DNA from: Leptolinea sp964420995
Lineage (GTDB): Bacteria; Chloroflexota; Anaerolineae; Anaerolineales; Anaerolineaceae
DNA length: 64,000 nt
Direction: 5' to 3'
NCBI GenBank assembly: GCA_964420995.1
Contig: CAYQUX010000012.1
Coordinates: 1 to 64,000 of the forward strand
How positions within the stretch are numbered: the stretch's first letter is position 1; every line of letters begins with the position of its first letter. Under the pieces are notes generated by a model that worked only from the letters and a program-made list of their open reading frames with translations, was not told the origin of the DNA and searched no databases. Below, piece by piece: positions 33,412 through 42,135 of the stretch. A program made the translations under genes and the position numbers.

Positions 33412-35511
33412 ATGGATTTGACACCGAACCAGGCAGAAATTCTGGATTTTCCTCTTAAGAATAAAATATTCATCCGTGGGGAAGCCGGGACCGGGAAAAC
33501 CAGCGTGGCTGTCGTGCGCCTTCAGCAATTGTTGAGTAATGGAGTTCCAGCTGAATCGATCCTTATACTACTACCTCAGCGGCCACTGGCATGGCCGTAC
33601 AACAAAGCGATCAGCAATCCCAGCCTGCCACCCGGAGGTCGGGTTTCCATTTTGACCATCGGCGGTCTGGCCCGCCGCATGGATGAGCTTTTCTGGCCGC
33701 TCATCGCAGAAAAGGCTGGATTCACGCATCCAGAAGTTGCTCCGCAGTTCCTGACGGTAGAAACAACCCAGTACTTCCTTAGCCTGATTGTCGACCCGTT
33801 GCGCGAACAGGGTTATTTCGACGGCGTTGCCATTGAACCCATTCGCCTTTATAGCCAGATTTTGGACAACCTGAACAAAACAGCCGTGGTCGGTTTTCCG
33901 CAGGAAGAAATTGCCCGCCGGTTACGTTCCGCCTGGTCAGGAAATCAGGCGGATGCCCGTTACTTTGACCAGGCACAGGATTGCGTGGTGAGATTTCGAA
34001 AGTACTGTCTTGAACATTCCCTGTTGGATTTCTCACTGCAGCTCGAGGTGTTTGCCCGTTATCTTTGGAAAGAGGATATCTTCCAAAAATACATTCTTGG
34101 CCGTTTCCGGCACCTGATTTATGACAATGTGGAAGAAGACTATCCCGCCGCCCATGACTTAATTCGGGAATGGATCACAGAATTTGACAGCGCGATGTTC
34201 ATCATGGACGAAGCAGCCGGTTATCGGTCATTCCTGGGTGCTGATCCAAATTCGGCGTCCAGTCTATCTGATGTTACCGAAAAGACATTCCGACTGACAG
34301 AACCCATCCACAGTCCCGAATCGTTACGCGTTTTCAAAGGGCAAATAAAGTCAAATTTACGACAGGAACCACCCGATGATGGAGACCTTTCGCTGCCGCT
34401 GACTGGTATTTCCATGCGATTCAATCGTTTTGTACCTCAAATGCTGGATACAGTGGTTCAATCCATAAAAACCCACATTCAGAAGGGATTAAGACCGGGA
34501 GATATTGTCATCCTCGCCCCCTATGTGTCAGATGCACTTCGCTTCTCTCTGCAGATTCGGCTTGAGAAAGAAGGCATCTCGCTGACAACCCACCGGCCTG
34601 GCCGTGAACTGCGCAACGAACCAGCCGTCCGCTGTCTGTTCACGCTGGCCAAACTGGCTTATCCGGGCTGGAAGCGAAAAGTCACATCGCTTGAATTTCG
34701 TACAGCGTTGATGACCGCCATTGCCGGTCTTGATATGCTGCGGGCTGACTTGATGTCAGGCATTGTGTTGTCTCACAAATCGGAAGGCGAACCCTTGAAT
34801 TCATTTTCTGCCGTAAACCCTGAGATGGCTGAACGAATTACCTACAATGTGGGTGATAAGTATGAAACTTTACGATCCTGGATTACCAATTGCCGGCAGA
34901 ATGATCCCATGGAATTGACAGTTTTCTTCAGCCGCTGCTTTGGGGAGTTGCTATCACAAAAAGGGTTTGGTTTTCATTCCTCCTATGACATGGCGGATGC
35001 CACCGAACGCCTGGTTGAATCTGCCCGTGAATTTGAATCGGTCATCAAACCCACCATACCATCCGAGACGGTCGGCGCTCAGTTTCTTGATCTCATGGAA
35101 GGCGGTATAACCGGCGCGCAACATCTGGCGTCCTGGCAGGACGAGCGTCCTGACGCGGTACTGCTCTCACCGGCTTTTACTTTCTTAATGCGTAATCAGC
35201 CGGCGTCCATTCAAATCTGGCTGGATCCCGGGAACACAGGCTGGTGGGAGCGTCTCAGTCAACCGTTGACCCATCCGGTTGTTTTGAGCCGCAACTGGCC
35301 CGCCGAAGCCCGCTGGACAGACGCGGAAGAGATGAACTATAACCAGAATACCTTAATAACCCATACAGCCGGGTTGATCAACCGCTGTACAGGCGAACTT
35401 GAAATTCAACTCGTCGATATTGATGAGCAGGGAAATGAACCGCGTGGGCCACTCCTTCAGGCTATCAACAGATTTTTACGTTACCATCCGGGAGGGATCG
35501 CGCAACAATGA
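33412..35511 (+). CDS. UvrD/AddB-like protein with degenerate helicase motif II
   Basis: 699 aa. Superfamily-1 P-loop GEAGTGKT at 23-30. The expected motif II (hhDExQD) reads YDNVEED (D238-N239), so the catalytic Glu is replaced. Other motifs are weak. The middle holds LEKEGISLTTHRP (motif IV region), and the canonical motif VI arginine is not evident. It therefore resembles the inactive or weakly active partner in AddAB, RecBC and AdnAB complexes (AddB, RecC). It overlaps the next gene, an intact UvrD helicase, by 4 nt, and the nuclease gene follows that. TGGAG lies 13 nt before the ATG. No nuclease domain is seen at its C-terminus. Confidence 0.75.
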   Translation: MDLTPNQAEILDFPLKNKIFIRGEAGTGKTSVAVVRLQQLLSNGVPAESILILLPQRPLAWPYNKAISNPSLPPGGRVSILTIGGLARRMDELFWPLIAEKAGFTHPEVAPQFLTVETTQYFLSLIVDPLREQGYFDGVAIEPIRLYSQILDNLNKTAVVGFPQEEIARRLRSAWSGNQADARYFDQAQDCVVRFRKYCLEHSLLDFSLQLEVFARYLWKEDIFQKYILGRFRHLIYDNVEEDYPAAHDLIREWITEFDSAMFIMDEAAGYRSFLGADPNSASSLSDVTEKTFRLTEPIHSPESLRVFKGQIKSNLRQEPPDDGDLSLPLTGISMRFNRFVPQMLDTVVQSIKTHIQKGLRPGDIVILAPYVSDALRFSLQIRLEKEGISLTTHRPGRELRNEPAVRCLFTLAKLAYPGWKRKVTSLEFRTALMTAIAGLDMLRADLMSGIVLSHKSEGEPLNSFSAVNPEMAERITYNVGDKYETLRSWITNCRQNDPMELTVFFSRCFGELLSQKGFGFHSSYDMADATERLVESAREFESVIKPTIPSETVGAQFLDLMEGGITGAQHLASWQDERPDAVLLSPAFTFLMRNQPASIQIWLDPGNTGWWERLSQPLTHPVVLSRNWPAEARWTDAEEMNYNQNTLITHTAGLINRCTGELEIQLVDIDEQGNEPRGPLLQAINRFLRYHPGGIAQQ

Positions 35512-37739
35512 AGCCGACACTACGACGTGCACAAAGTGATATCCTCTCTTATGCCAGCGGGAAAATGGGTGTGTCGGCTGTTCCGGGCAGTGGAAAAACC
35601 TACACACTCTCCCTTCTGGCTGCCACTCTAATCGAGCGGGAAGTCCTACAGGACAACCAGGAGATACTGGTGGTCACACTGGTAAACAGTGCAGTGGATA
35701 ATTTCGCGAAGAAGATCGCGGAATTTATCAAAGAATCCGGTCTGCCGCGTAAATACGGGTATCGCATCCGAACATTACACGGACTGGCCAATGATATTGT
35801 CCGCGACCGTCCGGAATTGGCCGGTCTTCCGGCTGATTTCCGCATCCTGGATGAGAACGAAGCCAACCGTATCCTGTATGACAAGGTGGATGCCTGGCGG
35901 CGGGGTCATACGGAATTTGAACAATACTGGACGAAAACCGATGCCGAACCGTACAAGGCATCTCAGGGATGGGCAAAACTACTGGTGACCATTGCCACTG
36001 ACTTTATTCGTCAGGCCAAAGACCTTGCAATTTCTCCTCAAACAGTTGCCGACCAGGCCAATGCATCTGATTCCATGCTGCTGGGCATGGTGTCATCCAT
36101 TTACAGCGATTATCAAATGGCACTGAATATGCGCGGCGCTGTTGATTTTGATGACCTGATTCGCCTGGCACTGCGCTGTATGCAAACAGATAAGGACTAC
36201 CTATCTCGCCTGCAATATCGCTGGCCATACATTCTGGAAGATGAAGCGCAGGATAGCAGCCGTATGCAGGAGTCCATTCTGCGGCTCCTTTCAGAAAAAA
36301 GTGGAAACTGGGTGCGCGTTGGTGACCCCAACCAGGCGATTTATGAAACCTTTACCACGGCTGATCCCAAATTCCTGGTTGAATTCCTGAATGAGCCCGG
36401 AGTGATCTCCAGAGAGTTGCCAAATTCTGGCCGCTCTGCCCGCAGGATTATCAACCTGGCCAACCATCTGATCGAATGGACACAAATCAGTCACCCGGCG
36501 GAAGAATTGCGCGAGTCATTGGTCAGGCCATTGATTCAGCCCACGGATATTAACGACCCCCAGCCAAATCCACAGGATTCACCCAATAACGTGTTCATTG
36601 ATACTCGCAGGTACGATTCAGATGAGGAGATACGCAGAATCTGCAACAATGTAAAAACATGGCTGACTTCGCATACGGAAGAAACTGCAGCCATTCTGGT
36701 GGGCAGTAATGAGCGTGGCGGGGCAGTAGCCGATCAATTGCGCAGTATCGGCCTGCAGCCGGTAGAACTTCTGCGGGTCAGCCAATCTACACGCAAGACG
36801 GCTGAATTTCTATCTCTCTGCCTGAAATTTCTCTGCAAACCCTCACGCAAATCATTATCCGAAGCATTCTCGTTGTATTACCGCATCAATCGAAGTGAAG
36901 AGGAAGGAATTGCCTCACGTACTGAACTGCTCTCCCGAACCATTCTGCGTTTTGATCCGCTGGAGCTTTTCGCTGCTCCTACCCCCTCTCAGGATTGGAA
37001 AACCCACGCGGCTGCTTTGACATTATCTGCAGAACTGATCGATGATTTGTCATATTTCCAGCAACTTGTCGTGCGTTGGATGTCCGCCATACTATTACCA
37101 ATCGACCAGTTGATTTTAACCATCTCACAGGATGCCTTCACCGATCCCGCTGATCTGGCGCTCGCCCAAAAAGTAGCCGGAATGCTTGAAAGAGCCGCGC
37201 GGACCAATCCGTACTGGGGATTGGGAGAATTTGCCTCAGAATTGGAAAGTGTGTCAAAAAACCAATCCAAGATTTCCGGTTTCAGTGATGAAGACCTGGG
37301 ATTCGACCCGGATATGCACAAAGGGAAAGTACTGGTTACTACCATTCATAAGGCCAAAGGCCTGGAATGGGACCGGGTTTACTTGCTTTCCGCGAATAAT
37401 TATGATTTTCCCTCTCTGCAAAGTTATGACCGTTATGTATCGGAAAAGTGGTTTGTTCGCGATCAAATCAACCTCCCGGCTGAAGCAGTCGAAAGCTTGC
37501 AACACTACAAAGAGGGTGATCCTCTTTCATTTCTCAACCATCCAGGGGATGCCACGCTGGAAGCAAGGCGGAAATATTGCGCCGAGCGCCTCCGGTTATT
37601 GTACGTAGGAATCACTCGTGCTCGAAAAGAACTGGCCATCACCTGGAACACTGGCCGCAACGGCGATTTGCTGATGGCATTGCCGGTGGTTGAACTTTCT
37701 GATTATTTGAAAAGAGAATTAAATGCCGCTTCCGTCTGA
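35508..37739 (+). CDS. UvrD/PcrA-type superfamily 1 helicase
   Basis: 743 aa with the full set of SF1A motifs: motif I AVPGSGKT (24-31), motif II EDEAQD (about 244-249), motif III VGDPNQAIY, motif V VTTIHKAKGLEWDRVYL and motif VI RLLYVGITRARKEL. This is an active 3'-5' DNA translocase or helicase. It lacks a fused C-terminal nuclease domain, unlike AddA or RecB. It overlaps the genes on both sides (4 nt upstream, 17 nt downstream), so it is probably the motor of a complex with both neighbours. It could otherwise be a stand-alone PcrA-like helicase. Confidence 0.9.
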   Translation: MKPTLRRAQSDILSYASGKMGVSAVPGSGKTYTLSLLAATLIEREVLQDNQEILVVTLVNSAVDNFAKKIAEFIKESGLPRKYGYRIRTLHGLANDIVRDRPELAGLPADFRILDENEANRILYDKVDAWRRGHTEFEQYWTKTDAEPYKASQGWAKLLVTIATDFIRQAKDLAISPQTVADQANASDSMLLGMVSSIYSDYQMALNMRGAVDFDDLIRLALRCMQTDKDYLSRLQYRWPYILEDEAQDSSRMQESILRLLSEKSGNWVRVGDPNQAIYETFTTADPKFLVEFLNEPGVISRELPNSGRSARRIINLANHLIEWTQISHPAEELRESLVRPLIQPTDINDPQPNPQDSPNNVFIDTRRYDSDEEIRRICNNVKTWLTSHTEETAAILVGSNERGGAVADQLRSIGLQPVELLRVSQSTRKTAEFLSLCLKFLCKPSRKSLSEAFSLYYRINRSEEEGIASRTELLSRTILRFDPLELFAAPTPSQDWKTHAAALTLSAELIDDLSYFQQLVVRWMSAILLPIDQLILTISQDAFTDPADLALAQKVAGMLERAARTNPYWGLGEFASELESVSKNQSKISGFSDEDLGFDPDMHKGKVLVTTIHKAKGLEWDRVYLLSANNYDFPSLQSYDRYVSEKWFVRDQINLPAEAVESLQHYKEGDPLSFLNHPGDATLEARRKYCAERLRLLYVGITRARKELAITWNTGRNGDLLMALPVVELSDYLKRELNAASV

Positions 37740-38550
37740 ATTTGTCTTTACCCAGAACAACCTGCAAGATTTCGCGGATTGTCCGCGCCGTTTTCAATTG
37801 AAACACCTGTTGAAAACCGCATGGCCGGCGCCCGTCAGTGAACCAATGGAAGAAAATGAACGCCTTATTTCGCTGGGATCGAGCTTTCATCGCATGGTAC
37901 ATCAGTACTATCTGGGTATACCGGAAAATCGGATCGAACGGCACATCACAGATGAAGACCTTCGACGCTGGTGGACATCCTTCAGGGAATCCGCACCCAC
38001 TGATTTGCCTGAAATCAGTCAACCGGAAATAGAACTATCCATGCCCTTTGGTGGTTATCGGTTGGCAGCCAAAATGGATTTGCTGGCTGTGGAAAAGGGC
38101 AAACGCGCTGTGATCATAGATTGGAAAACAGGGCAAAAACCTCCCAGGATTGAGAATTTACAAAACCGGATTCAATCGCTGGTATATCCATTCCTTGTCA
38201 TTTCTACCGGAAGCGGGATGAATGACTACCATCCGTTTGACCCTTCACAGGTCAGCATGCTGTACTGGTTCCCGGCATACCCGGATAAAACCATCACCCT
38301 GCAATTTGATTCTGCCTGGTTGGAACGAACCCGCTCTACTTTAACCCGCTTGGTGAATGAGATCAGTCATATAAATTTGACAGTCTTCCCCCTTACCATG
38401 GATGAGAAACAATGCCGCTTCTGCCGCTATCGATCGTTATGCGAACGCGGGATTTTTGCCGGTAACATCTCTGAAATAGACGAAGAAGACCAGGAAGACG
38501 ATCAATCGCCAATTATCGATTTCGATCGAATAGAAGGGATTGCTTTCTAA
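37723..38550 (+). CDS. RecB-type PD-(D/E)XK nuclease with Fe-S cysteines
   Basis: 275 aa. Nuclease residues: H56 in SSFHRMVH, D119 in KMDLLAV, and D133-x-K135 in IIDWKTG. Four cysteines (C20 in DCPRRF; C231, C234, C240 near the end) match the 4Fe-4S staple of AddB and Cas4 nucleases. An acidic tail follows. In AddAB or AdnAB this domain is fused to a helicase; here it is a separate gene overlapping the UvrD gene by 17 nt. It most likely cuts DNA unwound by the two preceding proteins. No cas genes are nearby, so a Cas4 role is unlikely. Confidence 0.85.
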   Translation: MPLPSEFVFTQNNLQDFADCPRRFQLKHLLKTAWPAPVSEPMEENERLISLGSSFHRMVHQYYLGIPENRIERHITDEDLRRWWTSFRESAPTDLPEISQPEIELSMPFGGYRLAAKMDLLAVEKGKRAVIIDWKTGQKPPRIENLQNRIQSLVYPFLVISTGSGMNDYHPFDPSQVSMLYWFPAYPDKTITLQFDSAWLERTRSTLTRLVNEISHINLTVFPLTMDEKQCRFCRYRSLCERGIFAGNISEIDEEDQEDDQSPIIDFDRIEGIAF

Positions 38551-38554
38551 CCGC

Positions 38555-40867
38555 ATGGAAAGGAAGTGGCATCTTCGTAAAGCGAAAAATCTGCCGCCCG
38601 TACTCCTGGAAGCGGCAGACCAGAATCCGATAATCGCCGCCTACCTGCGTGATCGTGGTCTCAACACACCTGAAGAAGTCAGGCGTTACCTTGAACCCGA
38701 CCGCGATAATTTGACCGATCCATTTGAATTTCCGAATATGGCAAAAGCGGTAAAACGAATTCAACGCGCCCTGGTTGCTGGCGAAACGATCGGCATTTGG
38801 GGCGATTTCGACGTCGATGGGCAGACGTCCACAGCACTTCTCGTTGAATGCCTGGAGAAGTTGGGTGCTTCCGTGCGTTACCACCTTCCCGTGCGGAGAA
38901 AAGAATCTCACGGTATTTCGCTGGCTTCCCTACAATTGTTCATGAGTACCGGTATTCAACTCCTTATAACCTGTGATACCGGAATATCAGAAAACGCGTC
39001 CATTCTGTATGCCACCCAAAATGGGCTGGATGTTATCATCACAGATCACCATTCACTTCCAGCAGAACTGCCAGAGGCGTTTGCCTGTATCAACCCCCAC
39101 CTTCTTCCACAGGGTCACCCGCTTGAAACACTTTCGGGTAGTGGTGTAGCTTTTGAGCTAATGCTGGCGTTATGCCGTAGTGAGCATCGCGATGAAATTG
39201 CGCTCGCGAGCATTGATCTTGCCGCCATTGGAATAATTGCGGATATGGCGCCGTTAAAACATGATGCCCGTCTGATTGCCCAACTGGGACTTATCCGTCT
39301 TTCCACACAACCACGTCAGTGGGTAAAGCTCCTAATGGAGTACGCCAAAATCACATCCAATACTGTCGATGAATCCACCATCGGGTTTGCCGTCGCTCCC
39401 CGTCTCAATGCCGCCGGCCGGCTGGAAGATGCCAATCCACTTGTCGAGTTTCTTTTAGACCGTAAACCGGACAACCTGCAAACCACGGCGCAACACCTGG
39501 AAGATTTGAACGCCAACCGTAAATGGTTATGTGATCAGGTGTACCAATCTGCCAGTCAACAACTCGAACAACAGCGCGAAATGACCAATGATCCCGTCAT
39601 TATTCTGGCAAACAAGACCTGGCCGGGAGGCGTTCTGGGGCTGGCAGCCGGGTGGTTAAAGGACAGGTTCTATCGACCGGTTATTCTTCTGAATGATTCC
39701 GGCGATGGGGTTTTGCGTGGTTCAGCCCGATCTGTGGAGGGTGTAGATATCATCGAGGCCATATCATCCGTCTCCTCCATGTTACTCGGGTTCGGAGGGC
39801 ATACCAGGGCAGCCGGTCTATCCTTCCCGGCGGACAAATTATCAGATGTCAAACGAGAAATCAATAAATGGATGCGTGACCGTGGATTGGCGGTTGCGGA
39901 ACCACCTCCCCTTGAAATAGACGCCGAATTAACCCTGGCTCAGGTTACAACGCAATTCTATCAGGCAGTCCAGAAACTGGCTCCGTTTGGAATGGAAAAC
40001 CCGCCAATAGTGTTCTGTTGCCGCAGGGTAATGGTTACCTCGGCAAAACCGTTGGATCGTAATCGCGAACATTTCAAACTTCAAATTCAAGATGAACAGG
40101 GTGATTCCCTGCCCTTATTCTGGTGGAACGCGGATGAAACACTCATCCCAACTGGATTATTTGACCTGGCATTCTCCCTGCATGAAAACACCTATAAAGG
40201 GAAAACGACACTTCAGGCAGAATACATTGACATCCATCTTGTAGAAGAACCGGTAACTACCACTCGTGCCACAAGAAACCTTGATGTTCTGGATTTTCGT
40301 ACCCGGCAAGATCCATTGGCGGAAGCCAGATTAAAAAGTGTTGGAAAATCCAGTCTAGTTTATCAAGAACCGCCTGAGCCTGGTGATCCATTATCGTTAG
40401 GAAGAAATCAATTCCATCCAATTGAGAACTTGATTTTTGCCTCCATTCCACCTTTACAAACTATACAGGAAGAGATTCTTCAACAGGCATCCCCTGCCTG
40501 CTTGATTCTCGCTTTCCATAAACCGGCAGAGAAAAAGTTATCAGAATTCTTGAACCACCTGGCCGGTCTCATACAGTATGCGCTGAAAAACCGCGAAGGA
40601 TTAACCAGTACACGTGATCTTGCCCGGGCGATGAACTTGAGGGAAGAAACAATTGCTGCGGGCATAAAGTGGTTCCAGGCTGATGGCAAAATAAGGGTAC
40701 TGACTTCCGATCATGATCTGACAAAGTTTGAACGGTGTGCCGCTCCAGCAAATTTGGAATTAAAAACACGTCTGGAAACTAAATTGCGTTATGAATTACA
40801 GGAAACCGCTCATTATCAGAGTTTTGTATACCAACAACCTGAAGATTTCTTTAAAAACCAGGTCTGA
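38555..40867 (+). CDS. recJ: Single-stranded-DNA-specific exonuclease RecJ
   Basis: About 770 aa. Starts at the ATG at 38555 (a TTG at 38540 is possible; neither has ideal spacing to GAAGGG). The DHH domain has WGDFDVDG (D87), TCDTGIS and TDHH at 164-166. The DHHA1 part has FGGHTRAAGLSF, and an OB-like domain follows (about 450-560). The C-terminal ~200 residues (from about 570) are an additional region with helix-turn-helix-like segments not seen in minimal RecJ. It degrades ssDNA 5' to 3' in recombination and mismatch repair. It lies 4 nt after the nuclease gene, joining the repair operon. Confidence 0.92.
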   Translation: MERKWHLRKAKNLPPVLLEAADQNPIIAAYLRDRGLNTPEEVRRYLEPDRDNLTDPFEFPNMAKAVKRIQRALVAGETIGIWGDFDVDGQTSTALLVECLEKLGASVRYHLPVRRKESHGISLASLQLFMSTGIQLLITCDTGISENASILYATQNGLDVIITDHHSLPAELPEAFACINPHLLPQGHPLETLSGSGVAFELMLALCRSEHRDEIALASIDLAAIGIIADMAPLKHDARLIAQLGLIRLSTQPRQWVKLLMEYAKITSNTVDESTIGFAVAPRLNAAGRLEDANPLVEFLLDRKPDNLQTTAQHLEDLNANRKWLCDQVYQSASQQLEQQREMTNDPVIILANKTWPGGVLGLAAGWLKDRFYRPVILLNDSGDGVLRGSARSVEGVDIIEAISSVSSMLLGFGGHTRAAGLSFPADKLSDVKREINKWMRDRGLAVAEPPPLEIDAELTLAQVTTQFYQAVQKLAPFGMENPPIVFCCRRVMVTSAKPLDRNREHFKLQIQDEQGDSLPLFWWNADETLIPTGLFDLAFSLHENTYKGKTTLQAEYIDIHLVEEPVTTTRATRNLDVLDFRTRQDPLAEARLKSVGKSSLVYQEPPEPGDPLSLGRNQFHPIENLIFASIPPLQTIQEEILQQASPACLILAFHKPAEKKLSEFLNHLAGLIQYALKNREGLTSTRDLARAMNLREETIAAGIKWFQADGKIRVLTSDHDLTKFERCAAPANLELKTRLETKLRYELQETAHYQSFVYQQPEDFFKNQV

Positions 40868-40981
40868 TTACCCGGCTGTATTTAAGTAATCCACATGTCT
40901 GGCCTGTCAAAATAACCGGTTTTATAGTAAACTTGTCATTCAATTGCAGCTTACCCTGCAACTTTCCGCTCCCGGGTTCAT

Positions 40982-41011
40982 CCACGATGTCTTCCGGGGG
41001 CAATCCCGTGG
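40982..41011 (+). promoter_or_regulatory. Possible S6:S18 autoregulatory leader hairpin before rpsF
   Basis: CCACG (40982-40986) pairs with CGTGG (41007-41011), enclosing a second short G/C stem and a large 5' bulge that contains CCG. It ends just before the AAAGGAGG of rpsF. In other bacteria the S6:S18 complex binds an rpsF leader hairpin with a conserved CCG bulge. A further inverted repeat TTGCAG/CTGCAA lies just upstream (about 40944-40963). Confidence 0.4.
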
Positions 41012-41030
41012 AAAGGAGGAATTCCCTGCT

Positions 41031-41315
41031 ATGCGTAACTATGAGGTCGTCACCATTTTCCAACCCGACCTGGACGAAGCGGCTTTCAATGCCGCTATTG
41101 AAAAAGTCAAAGGGTGGATCACCGAATCCGGTGGAACGATTACCAAAGTTGATGTCTGGGGCAAACGCCGCATGGCTTACATGATTCGCAAGACTCGTGA
41201 AGGCCAGTACGCTGTGATCTACGCCCAGATGGAACCCGCATTTGCCAGCACGCTGGAACGTAATCTGCGCTTCCATGAGCCGCTGATGCGCTTCTTGATC
41301 ACACTGGTTGACTGA
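41031..41315 (+). CDS. rpsF: 30S ribosomal protein S6
   Basis: 94 aa, normal length, from the ATG at 41031 (AAAGGAGG upstream). An earlier in-frame start at 40944 would add a non-conserved stretch. Typical MRNYEVVTIFQPDLDE opening, GGTITKVDVWGKRRMAYMI and a final FLITLVD. It binds S18 in the 30S platform. First gene of rpsF-ssb-rpsR, the usual bacterial order. Confidence 0.97.
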   Translation: MRNYEVVTIFQPDLDEAAFNAAIEKVKGWITESGGTITKVDVWGKRRMAYMIRKTREGQYAVIYAQMEPAFASTLERNLRFHEPLMRFLITLVD

Positions 41316-41356
41316 AGAACCCGATTAATAATTGGGAATGTGGACGAGGTAGGAAC

Positions 41357-41761
41357 ATGAGCCGAGGCTTGAACAAAGTCATGATCATTGGACATGTCGG
41401 CCGTGAACCAGAGATGCGGTATACACCCTCTGGCCGGCCGGTAACAACATTCACTGTTGCCACCAATCGGTCATGGAACAGTGCCGATGGCGAACACCAT
41501 GCAGAAACCGAATGGTTCAATGTGGTCACCTGGGGAAGCCTGGCAGAAGTTTGCAAACAACATCTGAGTAAAGGCTTGCAGGTTTACATCGAGGGACGCT
41601 TGCAATCCCGGCGCTGGGAAGACACGGAAAATATCCGGCACACCAGTGTTGAAATTGTAGCCAATGAGATGATGATCCTGGGTGAACGCAGGGATACTGC
41701 CGGAAATTTGAATGGTGAATTCCTTGCCACAAATGAAATGGAAGATGAGTTTCCATACTAA
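41357..41761 (+). CDS. ssb: Single-stranded DNA-binding protein
   Basis: 134 aa, slightly short for the family. OB-fold with MSRGLNKVMIIGHVGREPEMRYTPSG, FTVATNRSW, ETEWFNVVTWG and VYIEGRLQSRRWED. The disordered tail is short. The C-terminal peptide is DEFPY rather than the usual DDIPF, which still supplies an acidic-hydrophobic docking tip. GAGGTAGGAAC precedes the ATG. Confidence 0.96.
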   Translation: MSRGLNKVMIIGHVGREPEMRYTPSGRPVTTFTVATNRSWNSADGEHHAETEWFNVVTWGSLAEVCKQHLSKGLQVYIEGRLQSRRWEDTENIRHTSVEIVANEMMILGERRDTAGNLNGEFLATNEMEDEFPY

Positions 41762-41773
41762 TGGAGAAAAACA

Positions 41774-42058
41774 ATGGCTGAAGAACAAACAAACGAAAAC
41801 GAACAGTCTTCCGGTGGTTACGGTGGACGTCGTTATGTAGCCCGGCCTAAAATTTGCCAATTTTGCGCCGACAAAAACATCAAAATCGATTACAAATCCA
41901 GCGATATGATGCGCCGGTTTGTAACCGAAGAAGGCAAGATCCGCCCCCGTCGTCAGACTGGCACCTGCGCCCGGCATCAGCGTGAGTTGGCCGGAGCCGT
42001 CAAGCGCGCCCGGCATATCGCGCTCCTTCCTTTCGTGAGCGAACGCCCGAACGATTAA
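41774..42058 (+). CDS. rpsR: 30S ribosomal protein S18 (zinc-ligand form)
   Basis: 94 aa. Core KIDYKSSDMMRRFVTEEGKIRPRRQTGTCARHQRELA (partly quoted in shorter form: YKSSDMMRRFV and RPRRQTGT). C28, C31, C65 and H68 form a possible zinc site of the C-plus type ribosomal protein. The N-terminal ~20 residues are flexible and Gly-rich. 12 nt after ssb. Confidence 0.96.
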   Translation: MAEEQTNENEQSSGGYGGRRYVARPKICQFCADKNIKIDYKSSDMMRRFVTEEGKIRPRRQTGTCARHQRELAGAVKRARHIALLPFVSERPND

Positions 42059-42080
42059 GGCTAACCTTCTGAAAGTTATC

Positions 42081-42119
42081 GGGGCACAGGTTTCCTATGC
42101 CTGTGCCCCAGTCTTTTTT
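42081..42119 (+). terminator. Terminator after rpsF-ssb-rpsR
   Basis: GGGGCACAGG pairs perfectly with CCTGTGCCCC around a 9-nt loop and is followed by a T-run (42114-42119). Confidence 0.88.
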
Positions 42120-42135
42120 AATTCCGAGGTCTCCT

